In this document: positions 35,806 through 46,355 of the stretch, one piece after another
Layout of the letters: the number at the start of each line of letters is the position of its first letter
Numbering within the stretch: the first letter of the stretch is position 1
NCBI GenBank assembly: GCA_905221605.1
Contig: CAJNDS010001657.1
Coordinates: 240,644-304,643, forward strand
Length of the DNA: 64,000 nt
Source of the DNA: Symbiodinium natans
Taxonomy: Eukaryota; Sar; Dinophyceae; Suessiales; Symbiodiniaceae
Direction: 5' to 3'
Notes under the pieces: model-generated
The model's database searches: none
What the model was told of the DNA's origin: nothing
Seen by the model: the letters and a program-made list of their open reading frames with translations, nothing else
Translations under genes and position numbers: made by a program

Positions 35806-37412
35806 CTGAAACACTACGAGTGATGCGGCAATCCCGCGAGCCCCTTGCCCCTTTTGATGTGAGTTGTTGCTTTGCTTCACTCAAACGCGAGTGCGACGAC
35901 CTGATAAAATACTGCCACGTGATGAGAGGACGGTTGGCAAGCAATGGCTGCTGTCCTGCGTGGACATGGCTGTGTTCGAACTTGTCCACGTGCTCGTCGG
36001 CGTGGTTGTGATCTGCCGACGAAGCTCGAAAAGCACACAGCACATGCGCGTTGCCATGCTCGAACATACATCAATGACGAAGAAATGACGGGAAAAATGT
36101 TTCCACATGTCCTGCTCCTCTGTTGAGGTCACTGTCGATGAGGGTGTGCTGGGGCTTGACAACATGCTCGTGGTGGTGATCTGTTGACGGCACTTCCAAG
36201 AAGCAATGACTCAAGGACGCAGAAATGACAGGCCACACATGTCCTGAAGTCGTGTGTAGACCCTCCGTTTGATATCAGGTTCTTACGGCGGTCCTCTGAT
36301 GAAGTCACTGTCGATGAAAGTGTGTTGGAGCTTGTCCGCGTGCTCGTCATCGTGGTGATCTGTCGACGCAAATCGAAGAGGCAATGACGAAGATTTGACA
36401 GGTAACACGTGTCTTGAAGTCTTGCGTAAACCCTTGCTCTGTTGATGTCAGGCGCTTGTCCTAATGGCGGTCCTCTGTTGAAGTCACTGTCGATGAGAGT
36501 GTGTTGGAGCTTGTCCACGTGCTCGTCATCGTGGTGGTGATCTGTCGACGCAAATTCGAAGAGGCAACGACGAAGACTTGACAGATATGTCAGGCCCTTG
36601 TCCTAATGGCGGTCCTCTGTTGAAGTCGCTGTAGACGAGAGTGTGTTGGAGCTTGTCCACGCGCTCGTCATCGTGGCGGTGATCTGTCGACGCAAATCGA
36701 AGAGGCAATGACGAAGATTTGACAGGTAACACGTGTCTTGAAGTCTTGCATAAACCCTCGCTCTGTCTGTTAATGTCAGGTGCTTGTCCTAATGGCGGTC
36801 CTCTGTTGAAGTCACTGTCGATGAGAGTGTGATGGAGCTTGTCCACGTGCTCGTCATCGCGGCGGTGATCTGTCGATGCAAATTCGAAGAGGCAATGACG
36901 AAGACTTGACAGGTAACACGTGTCTTGAAGTCTTGCATAAACCCTCGCTCTGTTGATGTCAGGTGCTCGTCCGAACGGCGGTCCTCTGTTGAGGATGCTG
37001 TCGAGGAGAGTGTGTTGGAGCTTGTCCACGTGCTCGTCATCGTGGCCGGGATCTGTGGAGCCGTCAAACACAAAGCGCGAGCAGTCTCAGTGTGATTACC
37101 TGGCTACGCAGGTGTCCTGTGATGATGTCGTGCTGGAGCTTGTCATTGTAGCTGTGATCTGTATCAGAAAGCACAGGCGCAACTAAAAAGAACAAAGTGG
37201 CACATAGCGGCAATAGCGGCACATAGATCCCGGGCCTCGGGGGTCGCGAGAATCCGAGCTCCTCGTCTTAGGCATTTCACAGATATTGCCCCGAATACCG
37301 AGGTATATCATCTAGCAGAATCTAGCACATGCGGTACATTGGGGGAGAGCGCGTTGCTGAACTTCTAAAGGGTTCAAGATAAGATTAAGATGATTCAGAT
37401 ATATTCAGATGA
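35806..37412 (-). other. putative 1.6-kb intron containing a tandem repeat
   Basis: The stretch separates the von Willebrand D exon from the discoidin exon. Most of it is a 182-bp tandem repeat (35950-37165). Minus-strand frames cross several repeat units, but 182 is not a multiple of three, so the peptide text shifts frame between units. This argues against a coding role. Confidence 0.55.
35950..37165. repeat. 182-bp tandem repeat, 6 clear copies plus degenerate ends
   Basis: The landmark CTCTGTTGAAGTCACTG recurs at about 36117, 36293, 36474, 36615, 36801 and 36983, i.e. every 176-186 bp, with one unit shortened to about 141 bp. Each unit also contains GAGCTTGTCCACGTGCTCGTC, GTGATCTGTCGACGCAAAT and GACAGGTAACACGTGTC. 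Degenerate partial units flank the array at both ends. Units differ from one another by scattered substitutions. Confidence 0.85.
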
Positions 37413-39205
37413 TTATAAGTGCCTTCTGAAGGCGGCCCCGCCTCCCAGAGTTGACAAGCCACCAGCATCCACCGCGACACACTCCGTGGGGCCCAGCACC
37501 AAGGAGCCGTTGTCGTAGACTTCGAGCGATGCCCGAACCTCCCCTAGCCCCGACACTGCACAGGACACCCGATTACAAACGGAGCAGTTGAGTTCCTGGA
37601 TGCTGTTGCCCTCCATGGTCTCTGCGCCCACGGTGAACTGCAACACTGTGCCTGCGCCATATGTGGCAAAGATTTCGGTTGGCAGCTGAAGGCTGGGAGG
37701 ATCCTTTCCAAAAGCTGAAGCCGCGCGCTGAGCTGCATCGGTGGCTTGAAGCTCAGCCAGGGAAGCCACGGCCATGTCCTCCCCGGCGACCACGTAATCC
37801 AGGCAGCAGAAGGCATCACCTGCGCAAGTCTCCGGACAAGTGGATCGATCTAAGCTTGAAATGAACGTGGGCCAGTAGTTGCGCTGGCAAGCGTGGAAAA
37901 GGTCCTGTGGGAAGAGCGAGTCCAGAAAATCATCAATGCACCAAGAAAGTACGTGCTGCTCGTATATCTCCTCTGCTGAGGATGATGTTGGGAGGGAGCT
38001 GCTGGAACCCAAAGGTTGTAAGTCATCCGCAGCATCCCCGTTGTTGTTGCCCAGAAGACCCTCCATTCGATTGAAGCAATGATCTGCTGGTACAATCTGC
38101 AAGAAGATGTGCGTCGCGTGGAAGATGGCCGTCACCTCGTGGCCGCGAAGGGTCTCCAGCACCAGCACCTCCCCGAACTGCCGCGTGCTGATGTGGCTGC
38201 CGTCGCCCTCCACCAAGACATCGAAGCTCGCAAAGCTCGCAAAGCTCGAAGCGTTAGCAGCCTTGGTGCCATTGTTGCCGTTGTTGTCCAGGGTCACGTT
38301 GCTTTGAAGGACCGCCTGGACGACCTGGCCCTCCTCTCTCACAGCGAAGCCTCTGATGACCGTGGCCTTGCTCTCCTGACTCAGGGCCTGCTCTGTGAAG
38401 ACGTGGACCGCGAAGGTCTCGCACTTTGTCCAAAGGATCTCGCCGAGGAAGTTGCACTCGAAGCGAAGTCCGTCGAAGGTGCTACAGTGCGGATCCCCTG
38501 ACCCAGCGGCCGGTGACCGCCGCCGTCGCCACTTCTTGCCTCCTCTGTACGGGTCGTTGCTCTCTTGTGGAACTTTCCTACGCTTCTTTTTTGAGCTGGT
38601 TGTGGTGGTGGTGGTGGTTGTGGTGGTGGTTGTGGTGGTGGTTGTGGTGGTTGTGGTTGTGGTGGTCCTGCAGTCGGAGAGCAAGCTCGTCTGTGCCAAG
38701 ATGCGAAGCTGCGGAAACTTCCGGGAGGACTGGAAAAGGTAGACTGTGCCGGGCCGGGCTCCCTCCTCCTCCTCCTCCTTGTCTTTCAACTGCAGTCTGA
38801 GCAGCGAGTCGCTGCTGGAACCCCGATGTTCGAAAAGATCCGAGTCCACCAGCCAAAGAGCACGGTCCATGTTGAGGACCACACCGCCCGTCCGGCCGGC
38901 GTTGAATGAGCAGGATCCCAACGCGTCGATCCGTCCTGTGGGCAACTTCAAGAGGGCCTTTGTGAAAGGGGTGCCTTTCGCAATCTCACCCGGGCAGCTC
39001 TGATGGCTATCAAACTCCCCGCAATCGATGGCCAGCGCCGCGTGCAAGTTGAAGTTCAGCTCGAACTTCCGAAGGTGAAATCCGCCCAAAGGGTCCTGTG
39101 CATTGAGAAAGCCGATGAGAGGAATCTCCGAGGCCATGTCGAAAGACAGCTCCGGCTGCCTCGGTGCTCCACTACTCATTCGGACTCTAGGAACCCTCAT
39201 CGAAA
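37413..39205 (-). CDS. adhesin-like gene, exon with von Willebrand factor D domain
   Basis: The N-terminal 150 residues form a beta-rich segment (FELNFNLHAALAIDCGEF, LDALGSCSFNAGRTG, DRALWLVDSDLFEHRG) that I do not recognise. It is followed by a pure Thr run encoded by a GTG/GTT repeat, a short basic stretch (SSKKKRRK), and then a von Willebrand factor type D domain. The domain opens with GSGDPHCSTFDGLRFEC, matching the GDPHx.T.DG signature, has regularly spaced Cys, and includes HCFNRMEGLLGNNNGD, matching the GLCGNxxGD calcium loop. A Cys-rich tail (CIDDFLDSLF, CPETCAGDAFCCLDYV) follows. VWD domains mediate multimerisation and adhesion in extracellular proteins. The 5' end is a splice acceptor somewhere in 39160-39205. 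The frame ends at 37413, but the true donor is probably a little earlier. Confidence 0.7.
38588..38668 (-). repeat. coding (ACC/ACA)n repeat, poly-Thr tract
   Basis: About 80 bp of GTGGTT/GTGGTG on the plus strand, read on the minus strand as an uninterrupted run of about 25 Thr between the beta-rich segment and the von Willebrand D domain. It is a candidate O-glycosylated mucin-like linker. Confidence 0.85.
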
Positions 39206-39563
39206 AGACAGAGTACATTGCATATACTTTCTATGTAAATGAATATGTATACATGTATATGTGAATATATATATGTGTATATATATATATATATATATAC
39301 ATTAAATATACATATGTATATATGTATGTATGTGTGACATATATATATATATAATGCATATATATATATATACTTATGTATATATATATATATATGTATG
39401 GTCAATGGTCAAGCCTGACGGCCCGAAGGCAGCCCTTTGAGGGCACAGGCGAAACAACAGCATGTGTGTGTATATATATATATATATATGACCATACATA
39501 TATATATATATTTATTTATTTGTATACTTATTTATTTTGTCGAGGTTTTCATGTCCCAAGTAA
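39206..39563 (-). other. putative intron or intergenic AT-repeat block
   Basis: Between the two long exons lies a block of (TA)n, TATATG and TTTATT repeats (39236-39535), and there are no usable coding frames. The upstream exon frame ends at 39564 after a hydrophobic tail, so this could be an intron, or a boundary between two genes. Confidence 0.5.
39236..39535. repeat. (TA)n / TATATG repeat block
   Basis: Several (TA)n runs of 15-25 bp interleaved with ATATGTATATG and TTATTTATT, interrupted at about 39400-39465 by 65 bp of normal sequence. Self-complementary AT runs can extrude cruciforms. Confidence 0.85.
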
Positions 39564-41530
39564 TTAAGTTAAGCAAAAGGCCCAGAGAAGTCCAACAAAA
39601 ATGAATTCCAAGCCAGGCTGCAGGGAGACCTTCATCCCGAAGAGGCCGTAGGCCAGGAAGCTGAGACTGAGCTTCGTTGAGAGCTTCAGGCCCATTGAGC
39701 CCTTGAGGTCTGCGATGCTTGTGAGCTTCGGTGGCTGCGGGGTGTATGTGTAGGTCCCAAGCCAGTTCCCATTTCGGCGAGATGCCTGGAACGTCTGAGT
39801 CTCTCCTACGACCCATGAGGTGCTGGCGGCCAGGTCGGCGGTAACACTACCGGAGGCAAAGAAGCCTAGAGATGGCTTCAAGGTCAGCCAGAAGCCGGTG
39901 AACAGCGGGAACCTGATTTGGGCCCACTTGGGATTCACCGGGAAGGCGATCTCCTCATTGTAGCCTATCCCGACGCTCGCCTTGAAGTCCACGCCGGCCG
40001 TGAGGGACCAGCCGACGGAGTACTTGGCGCTGACTTCCAACTTGTCGATGGCCCAGTCAAGGTCCACTGTCACTTGCAGACCGATCTCAACCCCAAGATT
40101 TGCGTAGACCCTGAGGCCTGCTTTCACAAACCCGCTGGCAGATTGTTTCAGGGTGGTCCTTTCCTTCAAAGGACTCGCCGAGAGGCGGCGGCCCAGAGCA
40201 GAGGCCGAGTCGGAGTCTAAGTCGTCCTCGCCTCTCAGGATCAGTGCTTCGTCCAGCACGAGGCGCTTGTAGAGGTCCGTAATCTGGGCGGGGCGGGTCC
40301 GAGCCACCAGCCGTGGCCCGACTTCCTCGATGCTTTCAACGATCACGAAGAAAGGGTCTCCCTCGCTACTCAAGCCCGACAGGCAACATCCCGTGTTCAA
40401 CACGGGCAGGCCACCCGACTCAGATGCTTCGAACTGCACGCTCGAGTTCGTGACTTCAATTGTCAGCGTCTCCGTGGCCAAAACTTCCACGAGTCTTGCG
40501 CCATCTTGTTCAACCGCGTCCTCGGAAGCGATGACCACACGGGAGACCCGGCGGTTGCGGGACATGGAGATGTTGGGGCCGTTGGGGGATCCATGGTGTT
40601 CCACGACGGCCAACACAAGGAAGAAGTGCGTGGACTGAGGCTCGAGGCCGCTGATGCTGGCATTCAAGCGATCGGTGCTTGTCGCAACAATGCCCGAGCT
40701 GCCAAAGTCAAAGTCTTGGGGTTGGCCAAACAACTCAAACAACTCAAACAACCCCTCGATGTTCAAGAGGAGCTCCTCGGCTTCCGCCCGCAGCAAGAGG
40801 TAGGTGATGCCAGAGATGAGCTGAGTGCTGTTGGAATCCATCCTGGCGTTTCCCCAGCGAAGATCCACTGTGCCCTTCTGCATGGAGATTGCGGATTCAA
40901 TTCCGGCAAATGACACGTCAACGCCCGTGGCGGTGGTGGTGGTGGTGGTGGTGGTGGTGGTGGTGGTGGTGGTGGTGGTGGTGGTGGTGGTGGTGGCGGT
41001 GTTGGTCACGGCGGTAGTGGCCGTGGTGGCCGTGGTGGTTGTGGTGGCAACCTCCTTAAACTCCAGCCTCTCGGCATCGGCCTCCTCAACCAAGGTCCAC
41101 AATGCCGCCTCACCACCACCGAGAAGGATTGTCGAGGGCCAATCTGTGATAAATCGCCTGCCGGAGTCGTAGCAACATCTCACCCCAAAGTGCCTGAACA
41201 CTCGCGGCGCCATCTCGAAACACCAAGTCTTCCGAGCAAACGAGGATGGATCTAAATCTTCGAACGCACCGAAGCCGACCTCTCTTAGCTGGCGAGGCAT
41301 GTTGCTGGGAACCGGTCGGCCTCCGTCGATTCCCGCGGGCTGCCACACGCTCGGACAAGGATACTCTTGCAGCTCAGTATCCGAGACGTCTCGTGCGGCC
41401 GCGGCATGCTGCTGATGCCACTGAAGAGCTTCCGCTCGCGCAAGACCTCGAAGAAGATCCTCCTTCATCACCATGGGCAGCAACCGCTCTTGAGGCTCGG
41501 GCACAATCCCTGCATCTTCTCGCAGCCTGA
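39564..41530 (-). CDS. adhesin-like gene, exon with AMOP-like segment, Thr tract and beta-rich region
   Basis: The exon starts at a splice acceptor within about 41509-41530 (both ends keep the frame). Near the N-terminus, PCPSVWQPAG, then about 35 residues later WCFEMAPRVFRHFGVRCCYD and SGRRFITDWP resemble the AMOP domain of MUC4/SUSD2-type proteins, whose hallmark is a CCYD motif. A poly-Thr linker follows, encoded by a GTG triplet repeat at 40925-41045. Next come an FN3-like region (SGITYLLLRAEAEELL, ISGLEPQSTHFFLVLAV) and a long beta-rich part (LRVYANLGVEIGLQVTVDLD, KYSVGWSLTAGVDFKASVG). The frame ends after a hydrophobic tail (LLWAFCLT). Most likely the true exon ends slightly earlier and joins the von Willebrand exon: AMOP followed by VWD is the known order in MUC4-type proteins. 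The alternative is that a gene ends here. Confidence 0.65.
40925..41048 (-). repeat. coding (ACC)n repeat, second poly-Thr tract
   Basis: About 60 bp of pure GTG triplets on the plus strand flanked by GTGGCGGTG variants. On the minus strand it encodes a Thr-rich segment of about 45 residues with interspersed Ala and Val. It is similar in kind to the tract at 38588-38668 but uses mostly ACC codons. Confidence 0.85.
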
Positions 41531-41833
41531 CTCGGGATTCTTTCTCTATTGCACACAAGTACACACACACACCCTTTTGTCACATCGCGTCAGGTTCAGA
41601 ATTTCAGATGCTTCAGCTGCCCTGGCCTATAAAGTCTGGGCATGCCGGCTGCCCGCATGTCAAGCATGGCCGAGAAGATGCCCAAGCTTAGAAATTGGTC
41701 CGACACCCAGGAATCCGAGCTGTCCGAGCGTTTGATGGCAATGAAGCCGAGATCGCAGGAGTAGTCCAAGACAGCATCGGACTCGTAGGTGAGATTGAAG
41801 GCCTTCTTCTACATGACTTGCCGGACGCTAATT

Positions 41834-42085
41834 TGCATGCATGCATGCATGCATACATACATACATACACACACATACATACATATCTACATGCATACAT
41901 GCATGCATGCATACATAATCATACAAATAACATATATATATATGTATATGTATACGTATATATGTATACGTATATATGTATACGTATATATGTATATGTA
42001 TATATGTATATGTATAATTGTATATATATATATATATATTTATCCATATGAATATAGATAGATAGATAGATAGATAGATAGATGT
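41834..42085. repeat. ATGC/ATAC, TATG and (GATA)n microsatellite block
   Basis: Compound array: (CATG)n and (CATA)n at about 41836-41920, TATATG/TACGTA repeats at 41930-42055, and (GATA) about seven times at 42056-42083. Confidence 0.9.
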
Positions 42086-42110
42086 ACACATTAGCACAGA
42101 CAAAAATATC

Positions 42111-42132
42111 CGCCGACCCCGCCGGGTCGGCG
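42111..42132. repeat. perfect GC-rich hairpin (9-bp stem)
   Basis: CGCCGACCC, loop CGCC, GGGTCGGCG: a 22-nt perfect palindromic hairpin, sitting between the (GATA)n array and the 35-C run. Confidence 0.8.
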
Positions 42133-42179
42133 CTTAGGAGGGGCCCCTTGCTAGCTGCCCTCACCGCCCTCAGCGCTAG

Positions 42180-42214
<35 letters not shown>
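42180..42214 (+). repeat. poly-C tract (35 C)
   Basis: Thirty-five consecutive cytosines. A second C-rich stretch (CCCGCCCTCACC units) follows at 42315-42400. The run length is likely unreliable. Confidence 0.85.
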
Positions 42215-42907
42215 ACTCCATCTCCACCACCTTCACGCCAGCAGCCCATCCCCATCTGTCTGCTTTCTACGCTTTCCTTTGTAGAAAAATGTGTATGCTG
42301 CCCACCGCCAACCCCGCCCTCCCCCCCCCCCCCCCACCCGCCCTCACCTGCCCTCACCCGCCCTCACCTGCCCTCCCGCCCTCCCGCCCCCAATCAGCTC
42401 CCCACTGCCCACTCTTCGGTGCCCACACCGCCGAACCGCGCCCCCCCACTGCCCCTGCTTTCAGCGCTGCTCTCCACACCGCCGTACGACGCCCCCCATT
42501 GTTTTCAGTGCCAGGGCCGGCCCGCGCCGCTAGGGCAAAAAAAAATAATATATATATATATATATATACACATGTATTATACGCACACATGCCAGTGAGA
42601 CAAGATGAGAACGAGGCGCGGGCAGCACCAGGATGTCCCCCTTCCGGGCCACGGAGAGGTTCCGCAGGTTCCCGTTCCAGACCTTTCCGCTTAGCTCCCG
42701 GAAGCCCGCGCTGAGCAAGTGCGGCCCAGCCTCGGAAGCCCGGGCGCCCCAAGCCCAGTGGCACTGCCCCCAGCGATCTGGGACCTCCTCCTCAAAAAAG
42801 GGATGCCCTTTCAAAAGCGGACCCTCTAGAAGGCCTTATTATATAACCTATATAGGCCGGCGTAATTATGCTCACAAAACGCTCTCTCTCAGGGTCCTCA
42901 TCGCAGC

Positions 42908-44348
42908 CTTTGAGGGTGCGATACTGGAATCGGCTCTGGAGACCCGTGGCTTTCAGGGCTTGGCGTACGATCCACTGGGCACGCTTAGGCCCTGAGGCCA
43001 GTGGGTCCAGTGGTTCCGCATTGTTGACATGCTGCTCCACGTGCTGCTCGGCAGCGCGGACGTAGGAATCCACCTTCTGCTGCCAGATCCACGTGTGTTC
43101 CTCCTCCGCGAGTGCGAGCGGTGGTGGCTCGAGGCTTGGCAAACTTGGCAAATTGCAGCTTGCGCCATCTGGCCCATCTGCCTCGACTTGCGTGCTTTTG
43201 ACATAGCAGCGCAAAGCCACGAATCGCAGAGTCGTGGGAAATGGTCTTTCGTGCTGAATCGGTGCCGGCGTTTCATGTTGAGAGCGATCAAAGTTTTGGC
43301 TGCATGTGGGCGCGTAGTCTCTGTCCAGCCGGCCCATGATGGCAAGATCTGTTGCGACGGCGACGTGGTCGCAGCAGCGGGACATGCTGTGATCGTAGAG
43401 AGACGAGAAAGAGCCCGTATTGTAGGCCTCGTCTCTTGAAGCGTACCACGGAAGGAGCTCTGGCAAGACCGCCTGCGCAAGAGTCGACGGATTGGACTCA
43501 AAACGTTCAGGTCGGTCGGCTTGGAGGGTTGATTTGGGAGCAGCCACATTGAGGCTCACATTGAGGCGCAGCGTGCCGAGGTTCCCATCTTTCACATCCC
43601 AGAAGGTCACCGTCACGTTGTAGATGCCCATCTCCAGGAGCGGGGTCCAGCACATTGCGGCGTCTTCGTCAGCATCGGTGAGGTCGCTGCATTGCTGGCC
43701 GATGCAACAGGCCCGGATGGGGCACAGATTCTGAAACTTGAGCATGCTTCGTTGAAAGGCCCTGATTTCCAGCGGCTCGAAACTGATCTCGCCGTCGTGA
43801 ATGTCGTGAATGCAGTCGGCATCGCCCCTCCTTCGTTTCAGCCAGGATTTCACAAAGTTGCAAGTGGGCTGGGCAAAGCCTGACACCTGGCTGCCCAGAT
43901 CAATGTAAGAGATGAACCCGGGAAGAGCTCCTCTTTGGTACTGGCGCAGGTAGAGCACCTGCCCACCCTCGCGCACGAAGGGCTGCAGCAAGTCGTCTGA
44001 ACCAGCACAGAGGGCCCCAACTAGGATCAGAAGTTCAGGGACCTGCTTCCCGAAAAGGGTCGGGTCCGGGAAGGAGCAGGAGAAACCATGGCTCTGTGTC
44101 AACTGCAACTGAGCATTGAAGAAAGCCTGAACCTCCAAAAGGGACTCGGAGCTCAAGGTGCTATTGAAGCGGTTCCCCCGAAGGTCAGCAATCAGAACCT
44201 GGCTGCCATTGAATGCACCGACCAGCAGCTCAAGCAGGGACAGCGCGGCCAAGGTCGATTCCGACCACGAAAGCATCTGAATGGCGAAAGGGATCCTTGT
44301 GGACTTGACTGCGTGAGCAAAGCCGAGGTCGCAGTGTACTTCAGGAGC
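42908..44348 (-). CDS. adhesin-like gene, third exon, Cys-containing extracellular region
   Basis: The exon starts right after a CCCAG acceptor at 44349 and carries APEVHCDLGFAH, a hydrophobic-plus-glycosylated segment (ALSLLELLVGAFNGSQVL), then VPELLILVGALCAGS and FVREGGQVLYLRQ, which resemble the Rossmann-like core of class I amidotransferase-fold domains. A Cys cluster (NLCPIRACCIGQQC) and a beta-rich part (YNVTVTFWDVKDG, LRLNVSLNVAAP) follow. The C-terminal third is low in hydrophobicity. Several N-x-S/T sites fit a secreted glycoprotein. The 3' boundary is ambiguous: a GC donor at 42907 (AAAG then GCTGCGA) is phase-compatible with the next exon, and a GT donor (GTGAGC) lies at 42875. I do not recognise a complete family. 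Confidence 0.65.
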
Positions 44349-44439
44349 CTGGGTTCTTGCTAAAGAACTAAAACTAAAAAAGAGTTACTGCACCACAAGG
44401 AAACAATTCTGAATTTACTAAACAATTGAACCCAGGAGC
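44349..44439 (-). other. 91-bp GC-AG intron with terminal inverted repeats and flanking direct repeats
   Basis: On the minus strand the exon ends ..TAC TGT, the intron begins GCTCCTGGGTTC and ends GAACCCAG, and the next exon begins GCTCCTGAAG. CCTGGGTTC at the left end and GAACCCAGG at the right end are perfect inverted repeats, and GCTCCTG is directly repeated at both splice sites. The junction keeps the reading frame (VYC then APEVHC). This is the architecture described for introner (transposon-like, intron-creating) elements. Confidence 0.7.
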
Positions 44440-46355
44440 ACAGTAGACGTTGCCAATTGACACTCCATTGGCATATACAGAGACAGCCTCAGAAGTCTGC
44501 TGGCGGGCATCCAGACAAGCGCCCATCTCTACGCGCAGACTGTCACTTTGCTGTGTGACTTCCCCCACAGTGGCGCGGTAGCTGACCTGCATGGCAGATT
44601 CGCCAGTAGCACACTCGGGATGCAAAACGCCTGACTTCCAAAGCACAGTGGTGCCATGCAGAGCAACAAGACTCTTGCTAACACCTTCCTCCCAACAACG
44701 CTGGCAGGTGCCATCCTTAAAGATTGACAGAGAACTTCTCGCACACTCGCTGCAGGTGGGTCCGGCATAAGGATAGAAGCAAAGGCACCCGCACAGCTCG
44801 GGCGAATCCGTGATAGCAGGACCCCAGGCCTTGTGGGTCACTGTGCCACGGTGGTTGCACAAACCCTCGTCGCAGCAAGAAACCCATAGGGAGTAATTGC
44901 CCGTGGCGTGTCGGCCGCCGACCTCAATGCTGTAGCATGTGTCGGCTGCCAACCAATCCATCTTAAGCTCGGCGTTTGCCCCACAGTTGCCACAGTAGGT
45001 GCATGACCACTTCTCTTCCAAACCCTCGCGCACAGCCAACGTGGTGTCAAATGAAGACCCGCAGGTGCTGATCAATACATCGCCGATCTGTGACGGATGT
45101 GGCGGGGTGCAGAAGATGTGGCTGACTTCAAAATCTGGCATGCTTCCATGAACAATGCTCCCACAAGAAACGTTCACTCCTGATCGCGGTCGGGGCATCC
45201 CAGTCACGGTGTAGGAGGTCGTAGTGACGGTAGTGATAGGAGTCACATGGAAGGAGGTCGTAGTGATAGTAGTCACATTGTCTTCCTCGCGCCCACAAGT
45301 TGCGCTGAACGAGCTGACGAGAAGATGCCGCCATTCCGAGGGCATCGGAAGGAACGGACTGTTGTAGATGACTCCGAGAAACGTGATGCGTCCCTTGCCA
45401 TGACGAGACGTCCAGGCCACTGCGTTCCCAATGTTGTCGTAAAGTCCATCGACCGTCTCTGGCAGACTCTGAAGCTCTACACAAGACATATAAGGACTCA
45501 CTGGCAAAACCTTGGGACCGCCTCCAAATCCATCACCCGACAAACGCCACTCCTCGTCATCCCCGTACCCGGAGCTGCAGCTTCTCTCGTAGAGAAGCCC
45601 GAAGCCATCGCCATGGAAACCCAACTCCCACCGGAGCTCGTTGAGGAAATCGATGGCTCGTCCGCCGACAAGGAGGAGGTGTAGCCCATCCAAGATTAAA
45701 CGGGCCAGAGCATCCAAGTAAGCGAAGCTCGGAATCGAATTTTCATCATACAAACCCATCGGGAGCAGGAGCTCTGCTCCCGAGGTGCTTGTCAAGCCCT
45801 CGGCAAGTGAGTCCAACACTGACTCCACGGAAGGCAAGACCACCACGGGCTCAGCAAAGGCGAGGAGCTCAGGTATCGGGTTGGCCCCCGCGATGTACAC
45901 GGGACATGTGACATTTGTGTTATTCGTGGTGCTTGGGGCAGTGCAAGTCAAGGTGAGAGAGTAGTCTCCCTCGTTCTCCTCATACGCGTACAAACGATCA
46001 AAGCCGTCCACATGAATCGAATAGCACTTGTCCGGAAGGAAGCTGATGGTGACCTCAGAGTCCCCGTAGTCCGACAAACCACAGTGGCCGCATCCGCCAC
46101 AGGAATAGTTCACAGCGGGACCTTGGACGTGCAGCCAAGTATTGAAGTTCGACTCGCAGGTGCTAATGTGGACTGTGCCAGCCGTGGAAGGACAAAACCA
46201 GTACTGCACATCTCCAGCTTGATGCCCTTGATGCCCTATGGTGTTTGGCAGGCCCACAGTCGAACCATACACCGTGCTCCCACATGAAAGCATTGTCGTG
46301 TTCGATGCAGCGGGGCAAGTGACTGACAACACGTAGTCCCCATCTAAACGCTCAC
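44440..46355 (-). CDS. adhesin-like gene, second exon: PPC-like modules 4 (end) to 6 and EGF/laminin-like cluster
   Basis: Starts in the middle of module 4 (ERLDGDYVLSVTC). Module 5 follows: CGSTVYGSTVGLPNTIG, GDVQYWFCPSTAGTVHISTC, CYSIHVDGF and GDYSLTLTC. A spacer of about 220 residues follows, with a Rossmann-like pattern (VYIAGANP, HLLLVGGRAIDFL, GRITFLGVIYNSPF), possibly a class I amidotransferase-fold domain without catalytic identity, and then a Thr-rich linker. Module 6 comes next (CGSIVHGS, ISTCGSSFDTTL, CYSIEVGG, GNYSLWVSC). After it CDEGLCNHRG, CGCLCFYPYAGPTCSEC and CQRCWEEG form an EGF/laminin-like Cys-rich segment. The exon ends at a GC donor after VYC. All modules share paired Cys and the GDY.L..C ending typical of bacterial-type pre-peptidase C-terminal (PPC) domains. 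Confidence 0.75.

Larger units (their letters stand above)
41531..42907 (-). other. putative 1.4-kb intron rich in simple repeats
   Basis: Lies between the exon ending at about 42908 and the exon starting at about 41530. It contains (CATA)n/(TATG)n and (GATA)n arrays, a 35-C homopolymer, C-rich stretches and a perfect GC hairpin, with no credible coding frame. The sequence GGCTGCGA occurs at both edges (42901-42908 and 41520-41527). Confidence 0.5.

Noticed and set aside
36129-37071. Minus-strand peptide repeats (VDKLQHTL, NRGPPLGQAPDIN)
   Set aside because: They come from the 182-bp DNA repeat, whose period is not a multiple of three, so the peptide is interrupted and shifts frame between units.
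38395-38800. Plus-strand Val- and Trp-rich frames opposite the von Willebrand exon
   Set aside because: They are the complement of the coding Thr repeat; the minus-strand frame has the GDPHCSTFDG and GLLGNNNGD signatures.
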